From Nocardia cyriacigeorgica GUH-2 (lineage in GTDB: Bacteria; Actinomycetota; Actinomycetes; Mycobacteriales; Mycobacteriaceae), in assembly GCF_000284035.1 (NCBI RefSeq), contig NC_016887.1:3596001-3660000 (forward strand): 64,000 nt of DNA, given 5' to 3'. Each line of letters opens with the position of its first letter. The first letter of the stretch is position 1. Below, piece by piece: positions 31,175 to 38,308 of this stretch. The notes beneath the pieces were generated by a model, which was given only the letters and a program-made list of their open reading frames with translations, did no database searches and had not been told where the DNA came from. The position numbers and the translations under genes are program-made.

Positions 31175-31184
31175 CTCGAGTTGA

Positions 31185-31785
31185 ACTCGCCCGAAATATC
31201 GCTTTGGCCTGCGAATATGTGGACATTGCATTGTTGCCGTACTGGGCGTGGTGATCAGACACCGACAGACGCGTCCACCTAAAGCGTCATCCGACCGCAC
31301 CAAATTTCATGATCATCGCAGGTCACGGCGTCGTCTACCGGGTGGGCCGATCCCGGCTGCGCCCGAACCGCCAGCACACCACGAACACAAGATCAATAAT
31401 TCCGGGTCGTCCGAAATGTTGTGTTCGTGCAATTTCCAAAATGCCTGACATGCCCGGAATTTCGATAATCCACTCGTAGCCCGAGCGACCCCGCATCCAC
31501 GCACGAGTTACTGACGGGCTTATTCCCAGAATTATTGCAATAGCACGGTTTTCGACTCCCTGCGCTCGCGATCAATGCCGCACCGGCCCTCGCCCTACTC
31601 CAGAAAACCGCGCCGCACCGCCCGGACGATGGCCGCCGTAACCATCCCGGCACATCGAGAGTGCGTCGATCGAACGCGATCCCGGTGGGCAGCGAAGCGA
31701 TCGCGTCCAGCTCGGCCCTCACGCCCAATCGGTGCGCGCCGCGGTGCACGGACCTGTGCGGCGGCCGACAGCGGTAGATCGCGCC
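31185..31785. other. Intergenic stretch of about 600 bases with inverted repeats and no convincing gene
   Basis: Short frames exist on both strands, but none has a ribosome site, a recognised motif or consistent codon use. Two overlapping inverted repeats stand out: CACGAACACAA (31380-31390) with TTGTGTTCGTG (31419-31429), and AATTCCGGG (31398-31406) with CCCGGAATT (31453-31461). The part up to about 31580 is AT-rich for this genome. It may hold a structured RNA or the remains of a mobile element or gene. Confidence 0.5.
31380..31429. repeat. 11-base perfect inverted repeat with 28-base loop
   Basis: CACGAACACAA pairs with TTGTGTTCGTG. The right arm of a second inverted repeat (AATTCCGGG/CCCGGAATT) begins 24 bases beyond it, while its left arm lies inside this loop, so two mutually exclusive folds are possible. 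Confidence 0.55.
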
Positions 31786-32397
31786 TCAGGCACAGGTGAA
31801 CACGGCCACCAGGAAGTCGGCGTCATCACTGAACGGCCGCAGATCCCAGGTCGACAACCGCAGGTCCAGCGCGAGGCCACTGGCGGCGGCATCGGCGAAG
31901 AACTCCTCGAACGGGTAGCCGCGCTCGGCGCCGAATCCGATGACGGCGCGGCCATTCGGGGCGAGATGGCGGGCGAAGCGCGTCAACACCTCGCGGCGGG
32001 TGCCGGGCGCGAGGAAGGTCATCACATTGCCCGCGCACACGATTACGTCGAAACCGTCCGGGATGCCCCGGGCCGGCAGGTCCAGTTCGGCCAGATCGCC
32101 GACGAGCCAGGCGGGGCCCGGGTGATCCTGTTCGGCCGCCGCGATCAGCACCGGATCGACGTCGACGCCGACCACCACATGCCCGGCCTCGTGCAGATAG
32201 CCGCCGATGCGTCCCGGACCGCAGCCTGCGTCGAGCACCCGCGAGCACCGGGCCAGCATTGCATCGATCAGCCGGGCCTCCCCCACGATGTCCTGGCCTT
32301 GGGCCGCCAGACCGCGGAAGCGCTCGACGTACCACGTGGAGTGCGCGGGATCGTTGGCCACGATCTCCTCCCACTGGCTCGGGACACGCTCGCCCAC
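31786..32397 (-). CDS. Class I SAM-dependent methyltransferase
   Basis: 203 residues. The SAM-binding motif I is VLDAGCGPGRIGGYL, motif II the acidic VGVDVDP, followed by DVIVCAGNVMTFL. The N-terminus (VPSQWEEIVANDPAHSTWYVERF) is typical of small stand-alone methyltransferases in mycolic-acid actinobacteria. The open frame extends upstream, but GTG 32397 has GAGGAG six bases before it and begins where conservation starts. The substrate cannot be told; the neighbours give no hint. Confidence 0.85.
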   Translation of the reverse strand: MGERVPSQWEEIVANDPAHSTWYVERFRGLAAQGQDIVGEARLIDAMLARCSRVLDAGCGPGRIGGYLHEAGHVVVGVDVDPVLIAAAEQDHPGPAWLVGDLAELDLPARGIPDGFDVIVCAGNVMTFLAPGTRREVLTRFARHLAPNGRAVIGFGAERGYPFEEFFADAAASGLALDLRLSTWDLRPFSDDADFLVAVFTCA

Positions 32398-32504
32398 GGC
32401 TGGCTCCTCACTCGATGCGCCGACTGGTCCTGCCACCGTAGCCCCCGTGACCGGGTACGCCGACGCGGCCACCGGTGCCGGGACGCGCCTGCACCACAAA
32501 AGCA

Positions 32505-32536
32505 CGTGGACCCCGCGATATCTCGCGAGGTCCACG
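32505..32536 (-). terminator. Rho-independent terminator after the small secreted protein gene
   Basis: CGTGGACC/GGTCCACG form an 8-base outer stem, with an inner CGCGA/TCGCG stem separated by one mismatch. On the minus strand it is followed by CTTTTG, so it should end the transcript of the secreted-protein gene. Confidence 0.75.
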
Positions 32537-32557
32537 GCGTTTCCGGTGGTCCGGGTA

Positions 32558-32863
32558 CTACTGCACCGAGACGCTGCCACCACTGGGGACGTAGCCGATG
32601 GTGTTGGGCTCGATCACACCGAGCGCCTGGCCGGCGCAGTCGGGGCCCGCGTACAGCGTGATGGCCCGGTCGGTGCCGTTGCCGACGGTGGTCTGCAGCG
32701 TCGTGTAGAAGCTGTCGCCGGTGTTGAAGCAGCCCACCGGGTTCGCGTGCGGCGCACCGTTCAGGGTCAGGGTGCCGCCTGCGGCGTGCGCGGCGCCCGG
32801 GGCCAGCAGGGCGATGGCGCCCGCGGTGGCCAGCGCACCGACGATCCCAGCAGTACGAAACAT
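32558..32863 (-). CDS. Small secreted protein of unknown function
   Basis: 101 residues. Residues 1-28 are a Sec signal peptide (short basic start, hydrophobic core, AHA-AG cleavage site). The mature part, about 73 residues, is Gly/Thr/Asn-rich, probably all-beta, with two cysteines (NPVGCFNTGD and GPDCAGQ) that can form one disulfide. ATG 32863 has GGAGG five bases upstream and the gene has its own terminator. Small exported proteins of this sort are common in Nocardia and Mycobacterium. The family is not recognised. Confidence 0.75.
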   Translation of the reverse strand: MFRTAGIVGALATAGAIALLAPGAAHAAGGTLTLNGAPHANPVGCFNTGDSFYTTLQTTVGNGTDRAITLYAGPDCAGQALGVIEPNTIGYVPSGGSVSVQ

Positions 32864-32925
32864 TCGTGCCTCCAGTTCCTTTCGATGTCGACCCCCGACG
32901 TCGACCATGTGACCCCGCGATTGTG

Positions 32926-33519
32926 TCATGCGACCGGCTGCGCCGGAACACCCAGATCCTTGGCATCCTTGCGCACCCCGAACGCGGTGATCATCTCCAT
33001 CACCCCGAGCACAACCAGCCAGATACCGGCCACCCAGGCCAGCGTCGCCACCGATTCGACCGGCCAGATGATCAGCACGACACCCGCGATCGCGGTGATC
33101 ACGCCGAAGAAGCCCTGCCAGCCACGCCCCGGCAGACCCGGCTCGGAGACCGCCGCCATCGTCACCGCGACCCCGCGGAACAACCAGCCGATGCCGATCC
33201 ACAGCCCCAGCAGCAACAGTGAGGTCAGCTCGTCACGGAAGCAGAAGACACCGATCACGATCGACAACACGCCGCTGATGAAATACAGCACCCGCATGCC
33301 CGCGCTTGCCGGCGCCGCGAACGCCGCGACCAGCTGCAACAGACCGCTGACCACCAGGTAGATACCGAAGATAATGCCCGCGACCAGCAGCGTCTTCCCC
33401 GGCCACACCAGGATCAGCACACCGAGGATCACCGAGAGCAGCCCGGTGACCAAGATCGATTGCCAGGCGGCACGCGCGAGGGCCTGCACCGGACCCTGCG
33501 GGATGATATTCGTCGTCAT
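32926..33519 (-). CDS. HdeD/DUF308-family membrane protein
   Basis: 197 residues with six short helices arranged as repeated pairs (LSVILGVLILVWPGKTLL, LSIVIGVFCFRDEL, ITAIAGVVLIIWPVESV), the pattern of the HdeD acid-resistance family. E. coli HdeD protects against acid at high cell density; the actinobacterial role is not established. It has no Shine-Dalgarno. A TAGCAT hexamer six bases before ATG suggests a leaderless mRNA. Confidence 0.85.
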   Translation of the reverse strand: MTTNIIPQGPVQALARAAWQSILVTGLLSVILGVLILVWPGKTLLVAGIIFGIYLVVSGLLQLVAAFAAPASAGMRVLYFISGVLSIVIGVFCFRDELTSLLLLGLWIGIGWLFRGVAVTMAAVSEPGLPGRGWQGFFGVITAIAGVVLIIWPVESVATLAWVAGIWLVVLGVMEMITAFGVRKDAKDLGVPAQPVA

Positions 33520-33525
33520 GACGTG

Positions 33526-33531
33526 ATGCTA
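33526..33531 (-). promoter_or_regulatory. Possible -10 element of a leaderless HdeD transcript
   Basis: TAGCAT ends six bases before the ATG, so transcription would start at or next to the start codon. A -35 is not obvious. The remaining ~220 bases to the next gene show nothing else recognisable. Confidence 0.4.
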
Positions 33532-33756
33532 TGCCCGAAATCGGTGGTTGCCTGGGCATTTGCTCGACGCGGCGTCCCGCGCGCCGCCGTCGCCGGTGGT
33601 GCGCACGGGCTGCCGACTGTGACCGAGAACGCCGCGATGATCACGTTTGCCGCTGTACACGCCGGGTAATTGTGGGTCAATGGCTCTCGTCGTGAACGCC
33701 GTCAGGTGAGTCGAGTGGGTCGGGTATGACGAGTCTCGGGTGGCTAGGAGAAGAGG

Positions 33757-34740
33757 GTGTCGGTTGTTCTCGTGCTTCAGGCACGCGGTCTCGGTGAACT
33801 GCTCACCGCGGTCCCGGCGCTGCGCGCGCTACGCCGGGCCAGGCCGGACGACCGCATCGTCCTGGCGGCACCGCATCGGCTACGGCCCATCGTCGATCTG
33901 ATCACCTCGGTCGACGCGATGGTCCCCACCACCGAGGGCGGCAGCCTGCGCTGGGACGGACCCGCCCCCGATCTCGCGGTCAATCTGCACGGCCCCGACA
34001 CCGAATCGATCGTCGAACTGATCAAGACCGACGCGCGCCGCATCCTCACCTACTTCAATCCGGCCTTCCCCGAGCTGCCCGGACCGCAGTGGGAACCCGA
34101 TATGCACCTGGTCGACCGCTGGTGCCATCTGCTCGAGTTCGACGGCATCGACGCCGACCGGCGCAACCTCGGGCTCGTCCCGCCGGTGGCCACCACCAGC
34201 CACCGCGACGCCGTCGTCGTGCACATCGGCGCCGGAGCCGCCGCGCGGCGCTGGCCCCCGGACCGGTTCGCCGCCGTCATCCGGCATCAGTCGGTGCTCG
34301 GCCGGGAGGTCGTCATCACCGGCGACGAGTTCGAGCGCGAGATCGCTCTCGGAATCGCCGCCCGCGCCGGACTGCCGCCGCACCGGGTGCTGGCCGGTGA
34401 ACAGAATCTGATCGAACTGTCCGCCACGGTCGCCGAGGCGGCACTGGTGCTGTGTGGTGATACCGGCGTCGCGCATCTGGCCACCGCCTTCGGCACCCGC
34501 ACCGTGCAGTTGTTCGGCCCGACTCCCCCGCGCCAGGCCGGGCCGCCGCCGCATCTGCTCGCCCGCCACGATGTGCTCTGGGCCGGCCAGGTCGGCGATC
34601 CGGATGCCGACAGCACCGACGCCGGTCTGCTGCGGATCGGGGTGAGCGAGGTACTCGCCGCGATCGACGCCCAGCTCGGCAAGCATTCCTTCGCGGGCAG
34701 CACCGGCGAACGTCCGCGCGCCTACCGCCGCGTGGGCTGA
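33757..34740 (+). CDS. Glycosyltransferase family 9 (heptosyltransferase-like)
   Basis: 327 residues with the GT-B fold of the ADP-heptose:LPS heptosyltransferase family: N-terminal VVLVLQARGLGELLTAVPALRAL, then the C-terminal nucleotide-binding half with VVHIGAGAAARRWPPDRFAAVI and LVLCGDTGVAHLATAFGTRTVQLFGPTPP. Actinobacterial members lack LPS as target and probably glycosylate a cell-envelope or secondary-metabolite acceptor. GTG 33757 has AGGAG seven bases upstream. It is convergent with, and overlaps by 19 bases, the ArsR gene. The donor and acceptor are unknown. Confidence 0.87.
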   Translation: MSVVLVLQARGLGELLTAVPALRALRRARPDDRIVLAAPHRLRPIVDLITSVDAMVPTTEGGSLRWDGPAPDLAVNLHGPDTESIVELIKTDARRILTYFNPAFPELPGPQWEPDMHLVDRWCHLLEFDGIDADRRNLGLVPPVATTSHRDAVVVHIGAGAAARRWPPDRFAAVIRHQSVLGREVVITGDEFEREIALGIAARAGLPPHRVLAGEQNLIELSATVAEAALVLCGDTGVAHLATAFGTRTVQLFGPTPPRQAGPPPHLLARHDVLWAGQVGDPDADSTDAGLLRIGVSEVLAAIDAQLGKHSFAGSTGERPRAYRRVG

Positions 34741-35099
34741 GCGGCCGGCGCCGCCACGCTCGCGGTGTGCACTGCCGCGGAGTAGGCGGCGATGGCGCTG
34801 GGCCAGAACCGCTCGGCGTAGTCGCGGGCATCGCCCAGTCCGCGCGGATCCAGGAAGTACAGTCTGCGGTTGCCGTCGGGCCGCATCATCACCAAGCGGG
34901 CCTCGCGCAGCACTCGCAGGTGTTGCGAGACCGCCGAACTACTGACGCCGACCGTCTCGGCCAACTCGCCCACCGACCGCTGACCGTGCGGCAGCGCCTC
35001 GAAGATCGCCCGCCGGGTGGGGTCGGCGAGCGCTTCGATCGCCCGAACTCCATTAGTCACCACTAACACAGTGTGATCAACTGGCGGTTTTCCGGTCAA
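34722..35099 (-). CDS. ArsR-family transcriptional regulator
   Basis: Up to 125 residues: winged helix-turn-helix (IEALADPTRRAIFEALPHGQRSVGELAETVGVSSSAVSQHLRVLREARLV is the core, here cited by its ends IEALADPTRR and HLRVLREARLV) and a beta-wing PDGNRRLYFLDP. No Cys metal motif is present, so it is the non-metal kind often linked to SRPBCC-type partners. The frame begins at TTG 35099 (AAAGG seven bases upstream); GTG 35063 or 35060 would give a protein 12-13 residues shorter, but then the start codons lie inside the operator-like repeat. Confidence 0.85.
   Translation of the reverse strand: MTGKPPVDHTVLVVTNGVRAIEALADPTRRAIFEALPHGQRSVGELAETVGVSSSAVSQHLRVLREARLVMMRPDGNRRLYFLDPRGLGDARDYAERFWPSAIAAYSAAVHTASVAAPAAQPTRR
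35053..35066. promoter_or_regulatory. Inverted repeat at the ArsR gene start, candidate autoregulatory operator
   Basis: TTAGT-CACC-ACTAA, perfect 5-base arms, overlaps the alternative GTG starts of the ArsR gene. ArsR proteins often bind such short AT-containing dyads at their own promoter. Confidence 0.45.
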
Positions 35100-35127
35100 A
35101 TCGAGCCTTTACCGCATTTGCCCAGCT

Positions 35128-35151
35128 CGACACGGAACGTCAACCGTGTCG
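35128..35151. promoter_or_regulatory. Inverted repeat between the ArsR and M23 genes
   Basis: CGACACGG and CCGTGTCG are perfect 8-base arms around an 8-base spacer. It lies 28 bases beyond the ArsR TTG start and 96 bases before the M23 gene, so it could control either. Confidence 0.45.
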
Positions 35152-35246
35152 TTATCGCTTCGTAATCATCGAACTGGGCTTATCCGACCTGGTGACGGTA
35201 GCCACAGGATTGCCGAGCGCAGCCGGCGATCCCGTAGCTTCGAGCC

Positions 35247-35939
35247 ATGCCCGTGACCGTTCCGTTACCTTTCCGCCGTCCCGGCGCGCCGCGCACCGGT
35301 CGTCGCAGCGTCGCCACCCGCGTGGTGGCCGCCTCGACGGCGATCGGCGCCTCGCTCGGCGTGCTCGCCGGATGCACCCAGGAGAACTCGACCGAGGCCC
35401 TGCACTCCCCGCAGTTGGTGGCCGACACCGCCGACGCGACTTTCACCGCGTTCACCCCGCCCGAGGCCCAGCGCGCCCAGATCGTGCCCGAGGCGGTGGC
35501 CTGGGAGCAGAACCGGCTCGCCATCGAGTTCGGCCGCCCGAAGACCATCCGCCCGGTGGCCGGGCCGATGAGCTCCACCTTCGGTATGCGCTGGGGTGCC
35601 ATGCACGCCGGTATCGATTTCGCCGACCCGATGGGCGCGCCGATCGCCGCCGTCACCGACGGTGTCGTGATCGAGGCCGGACCGGCCAGTGGCTTCGGCC
35701 TGTGGGTGCGCGTCCAGCAGGACGACGGCACCATCGGCGTCTACGGCCATATGCAGGACATCCTGGTCACCGTCGGCCAGCCGGTGCGGGCCGGCGATGT
35801 GATCGCCACCGTCGGCAGCCGCGGCTACTCGACCGGACCGCACCTGCACTACGAGGTGCACGTGCCCGGCGTCGGTCCGATCGACCCGCAGCCATGGCTG
35901 GCCGCGCGCGGGATCGACATCCACGGCGACCACTCCTGA
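35247..35939 (+). CDS. M23-family (LytM) metallopeptidase, lipoprotein
   Basis: 230 residues. A signal peptide ends in the lipobox VLAGC (Cys about 43), so the protein is membrane-anchored outside. After a ~55-residue spacer comes the M23 domain with zinc ligands His 120 and Asp 124 (HAGIDFA) and the HLHYEVH motif (His 199 and 201). Such enzymes cut peptidoglycan cross-bridges, and all catalytic residues are present. ATG 35247 starts a basic N-terminus. Two hairpins follow the stop, so the gene is monocistronic. Confidence 0.9.
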   Translation: MPVTVPLPFRRPGAPRTGRRSVATRVVAASTAIGASLGVLAGCTQENSTEALHSPQLVADTADATFTAFTPPEAQRAQIVPEAVAWEQNRLAIEFGRPKTIRPVAGPMSSTFGMRWGAMHAGIDFADPMGAPIAAVTDGVVIEAGPASGFGLWVRVQQDDGTIGVYGHMQDILVTVGQPVRAGDVIATVGSRGYSTGPHLHYEVHVPGVGPIDPQPWLAARGIDIHGDHS

Positions 35940-35945
35940 TCACCA

Positions 35946-35975
35946 CGGCGCCCACGTCGACCGGCGTGGGCGCCG
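35946..35975. terminator. Hairpin after the M23 gene
   Basis: CGGCGCCCACG/CGTGGGCGCCG, perfect 11-base stem with 8-base loop, starts 6 bases after the stop codon. Confidence 0.6.
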
Positions 35976-35989
35976 GCACCTCACGGGAC

Positions 35990-36017
35990 GGCCCGTAGGC
36001 GAGCACGCCTACGGGCC
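35990..36017 (+). terminator. Second hairpin terminator after the M23 gene
   Basis: GGCCCGTAGGCG/CGCCTACGGGCC, perfect 12-base stem with the tetraloop AGCA, followed by TTCGTCGT. Together with the preceding hairpin it forms a tandem terminator. Confidence 0.75.
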
Positions 36018-36134
36018 TTCGTCGTGCTGGCTCCGGTGGGTGGGCCGTCGTCGCGGGTCCGGTACTGCGGTAGGGGGTGGGAATGGCCCGGCGGCGGGAT
36101 GTGGCCGGACGCTGCCGATTCGTAGTTTCGCGGC

Positions 36135-37217
36135 ATGGTCGCCTCCGAGATCTCTTCCCCGGCAGCGGGTTCCGCGCCGACCCGCACCGAACACACGCGC
36201 CCGCATCGGCCACTGCTGGTGATGGTCGGCGCGATGACCGCGCTGACGATCGTCTCGGCCTGCGGCATGGTCGTCGACGATCGGCTGCTGCTCGGCGAAT
36301 CGGTGTGGCTGAAGCCGTTGAAGTTCGGTATCGCGTTCACCCTCTACGGACTCACCCTGGTCTGGCTGCTCAGGTTGCCGCATCGGGGCCGTCGGGCCAC
36401 CTGGTGGCTGGGGACGGTCTTCGCGGTGACCGGGATACTCGATGTCGGGTTCATCGCCGTGCAGGCCGCGCGGGGGACCTTCAGCCACTTCAACAATGCC
36501 GATACCGACCCGGTGAACGTCATCGGGCAGCAGATCTTCGTCTCCGGCGTGCCCGGGCTGTTCCTGGCGAATCTGGTGCTGGCGCTGATCTTGTGCGTGC
36601 AACGCCTGGCGGACCGGCCGACCACCCGGGCGATCCGCGCCGGCCTGGTGCTGGCAGTGGCGGGAATGGCCCAGGCGTATCTGATGGGCTACACCGGCAA
36701 GCAGCGCGTACTCGACGCCGACGGCCGCGTGGTGGAGTTGATGGCCGGGCACACCGTCATCGATCCGGATGTGCGTACCGAGCTCGCCCGCGACGGAGCG
36801 GGCATGCCGATCACGCACTGGAGCACCATCGGCGGCGACCTGCGCATTCCGCATTTCCTCGGCCTGCACGGCATCCAGGTGCTGCTGCTGGCGGTGATCG
36901 TCTCGGCATGGCTCGCGCCGCGCGTGCCCTGGTTGCGCGCCGAACGCACCCGCGCGGAGTTGGTCGGTGTGCTGGCACTGGGTTATGCCGGACTGTTCGG
37001 CCTGACGTTCTGGCAGGCCATGCGCGCCCAGCCGCTGCTGCGGCCGGACAGCGTCACCGTGGTGGCATGGCTCGGGCTGGCCGTCGTGGTCGCCGGACTG
37101 TGCGTGCTGGTATATCGCCGTGCTCGCGCCGGCGGGTCGAGCTCGCGCACACCCGAATCCACCGGCCTCAGCGCAGCCGTTCGGCGTCGCGGGCCAGCTG
37201 CAGCAGAGTCTCGCTGA
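36135..37217 (+). CDS. Multi-pass membrane protein of unknown function
   Basis: 360 residues with about eight predicted helices (first at residues 27-47, MVGAMTALTIVSACGMVVDD). Conserved-looking polar segments are WLKPLKFGIAFTLYGLTL, FNNADTDPVNVIGQQ and THWSTIGGDLRIPHFLGLHGIQ; the last, with two histidines, could bind a metal or heme. The function is not recognised. The C-terminal ~30 residues are Arg/Ser-rich and overlap the convergent zinc-finger gene by 50 bases. Confidence 0.75.
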   Translation: MVASEISSPAAGSAPTRTEHTRPHRPLLVMVGAMTALTIVSACGMVVDDRLLLGESVWLKPLKFGIAFTLYGLTLVWLLRLPHRGRRATWWLGTVFAVTGILDVGFIAVQAARGTFSHFNNADTDPVNVIGQQIFVSGVPGLFLANLVLALILCVQRLADRPTTRAIRAGLVLAVAGMAQAYLMGYTGKQRVLDADGRVVELMAGHTVIDPDVRTELARDGAGMPITHWSTIGGDLRIPHFLGLHGIQVLLLAVIVSAWLAPRVPWLRAERTRAELVGVLALGYAGLFGLTFWQAMRAQPLLRPDSVTVVAWLGLAVVVAGLCVLVYRRARAGGSSSRTPESTGLSAAVRRRGPAAAESR

Positions 37218-37491
37218 GCGCGGCGAGTTCGGCGGCGTCGGCACCTTCGCCGATCGCGGTCGCGACATCCTCGGCCGCACACCGCGCCGCGAACCACCGG
37301 TCGGCCAGATCCGCGGCCTCCTGTGCGCTGAGCACCACCGAGTCCTCGGGAATCCCGGTCCCCTTCAAGCTGTTGCGATGTTCGTAGGCCCGCTGACGGC
37401 ACGACTGGCGGCAATACCGGCGACGGCGCCCCACCTCGGATTCCACGATTTCCCGCCCGCACCACAGGCAGGACAGTGACCGGCGCGACAT
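37168..37491 (-). CDS. Small zinc-ribbon protein adjacent to rbpA (Rv2049c-like)
   Basis: 107 residues. The N-terminal Cys pattern CLWCGREIVESEVGRRRRYC, then C five residues later (SCRQ), looks like a zinc-binding finger (C-x2-C ... C-x3-C). The second half is an acidic/Ala-rich helix pair. ATG 37491 begins the recognisable part; the frame is open further upstream without a good start. A small hypothetical gene also sits beside rbpA in M. tuberculosis (Rv2049c), so the neighbourhood is conserved. The function is unknown. Confidence 0.75.
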   Translation of the reverse strand: MSRRSLSCLWCGREIVESEVGRRRRYCRQSCRQRAYEHRNSLKGTGIPEDSVVLSAQEAADLADRWFAARCAAEDVATAIGEGADAAELAALSETLLQLARDAERLR

Positions 37492-37589
37492 GACCCGACA
37501 CCCTAACCGCACCCGTCGACGCTCCGCACGGGGCACGCCGCACCGGTGACGGCGGCGAACAGCGTAGAATAGCCAGGTTCTCCCCCGCA

Positions 37590-37616
37590 GGGAACGAAAG
37601 TAGCCCACCACACGTT
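37590..37616 (+). promoter_or_regulatory. SigR/SigH-type promoter for rbpA
   Basis: GGGAAC - 18 bases - GTT matches the oxidative-stress ECF sigma consensus GGGAAT/C-N18-GTT. It gives a 5' leader of about 225 bases before rbpA. Streptomyces rbpA is known to be under sigma-R control, which supports the assignment. The remainder of the 358-base gap shows only GC-rich leader sequence. Confidence 0.65.
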
Positions 37617-37849
37617 CACAGAGCACATGGTGTTCGCGCCCGGACGGCCGGCCGGGAGCGAGAAGCCCACAACCGGTTCCGCGCACCCCGTGCGCGAGCG
37701 ACCGGACGCCGAGGAGGTTCGCGACCGCGCCACCGCAAAGCGCATGGAGGTGCGAGTCAGGCGAACCCGTTCGCGGCCCGGCTCACCGAAAGGCCGCGAA
37801 CACGCCGCTACGCAGGAGCGGCACATCACACACAGAGAGGACCGAACAG

Positions 37850-38185
37850 ATGGCAGATCGCGTACTCCGGGGCAGTCGGCTCGGAGCGGTGAGCTACGAG
37901 ACCGACCGCGACCACGATTTGGCGCCCCGCCGGATGGCCCGGTATCGGACCGACAATGGTGAAGAATTCGACGTTCCGTTCGCCGACGACGCCGAGATCC
38001 CGCCGACGTGGTTGTGCCGCAACGGCCAGGAAGGCGTCCTGCTCGAAGGCACCACGCAGGAAGCCAAGAAGGTCAAGCCGCCGCGCACCCACTGGGACAT
38101 GCTGCTGGAACGGCGCAGCAAGGAAGAGCTCGAGGAACTGCTCAAGGAACGCCTGGAGCTACTCAAGACCCGCAGGCGCGGCTGA
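37850..38185 (+). CDS. rbpA: RNA polymerase-binding protein RbpA
   Basis: 111 residues of the actinobacterial RbpA family. It binds RNA polymerase and the principal sigma factor and stabilises the open complex; it also affects rifampicin tolerance. Visible parts: the N-terminal tail (VLRGSRLGAVSYETD), the core domain ending in WLCRNGQEG, and the sigma-interaction helix (THWDMLLERRSKEELEELLKERL) at the C-terminus. Of the core zinc cysteines only one is seen, as in many RbpA proteins. ATG 37850 follows GAGAGGA. A strong hairpin follows the stop. Confidence 0.96.
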   Translation: MADRVLRGSRLGAVSYETDRDHDLAPRRMARYRTDNGEEFDVPFADDAEIPPTWLCRNGQEGVLLEGTTQEAKKVKPPRTHWDMLLERRSKEELEELLKERLELLKTRRRG

Positions 38186-38202
38186 CACAGCCACGCGCCG
38201 AC

Positions 38203-38242
38203 AAGGCCGCCCACCCCGGATTCGTCCGGAGTGAGCGGCCTT
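38203..38242. terminator. Terminator after rbpA
   Basis: AAGGCCGC/GCGGCCTT with an extra CAC/GTG step and an inner CCGGA/TCCGG stem forms a long hairpin ending in TTTCGTC. It can also serve the convergent ABC-permease transcript. Confidence 0.8.
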
Positions 38243-38308
38243 TCGTCTGTCCTGATTCGTTTGTGCGGTGAACGCGCCGCGGATTCGGCTCCGCGGCGCA
38301 ATCCGGTG

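Noticed and set aside
31393..31749. 119-codon minus-strand frame in the AT-rich gap
   Set aside because: No ribosome site, no recognised motif and composition that changes along its length. A decayed gene fragment cannot be excluded.
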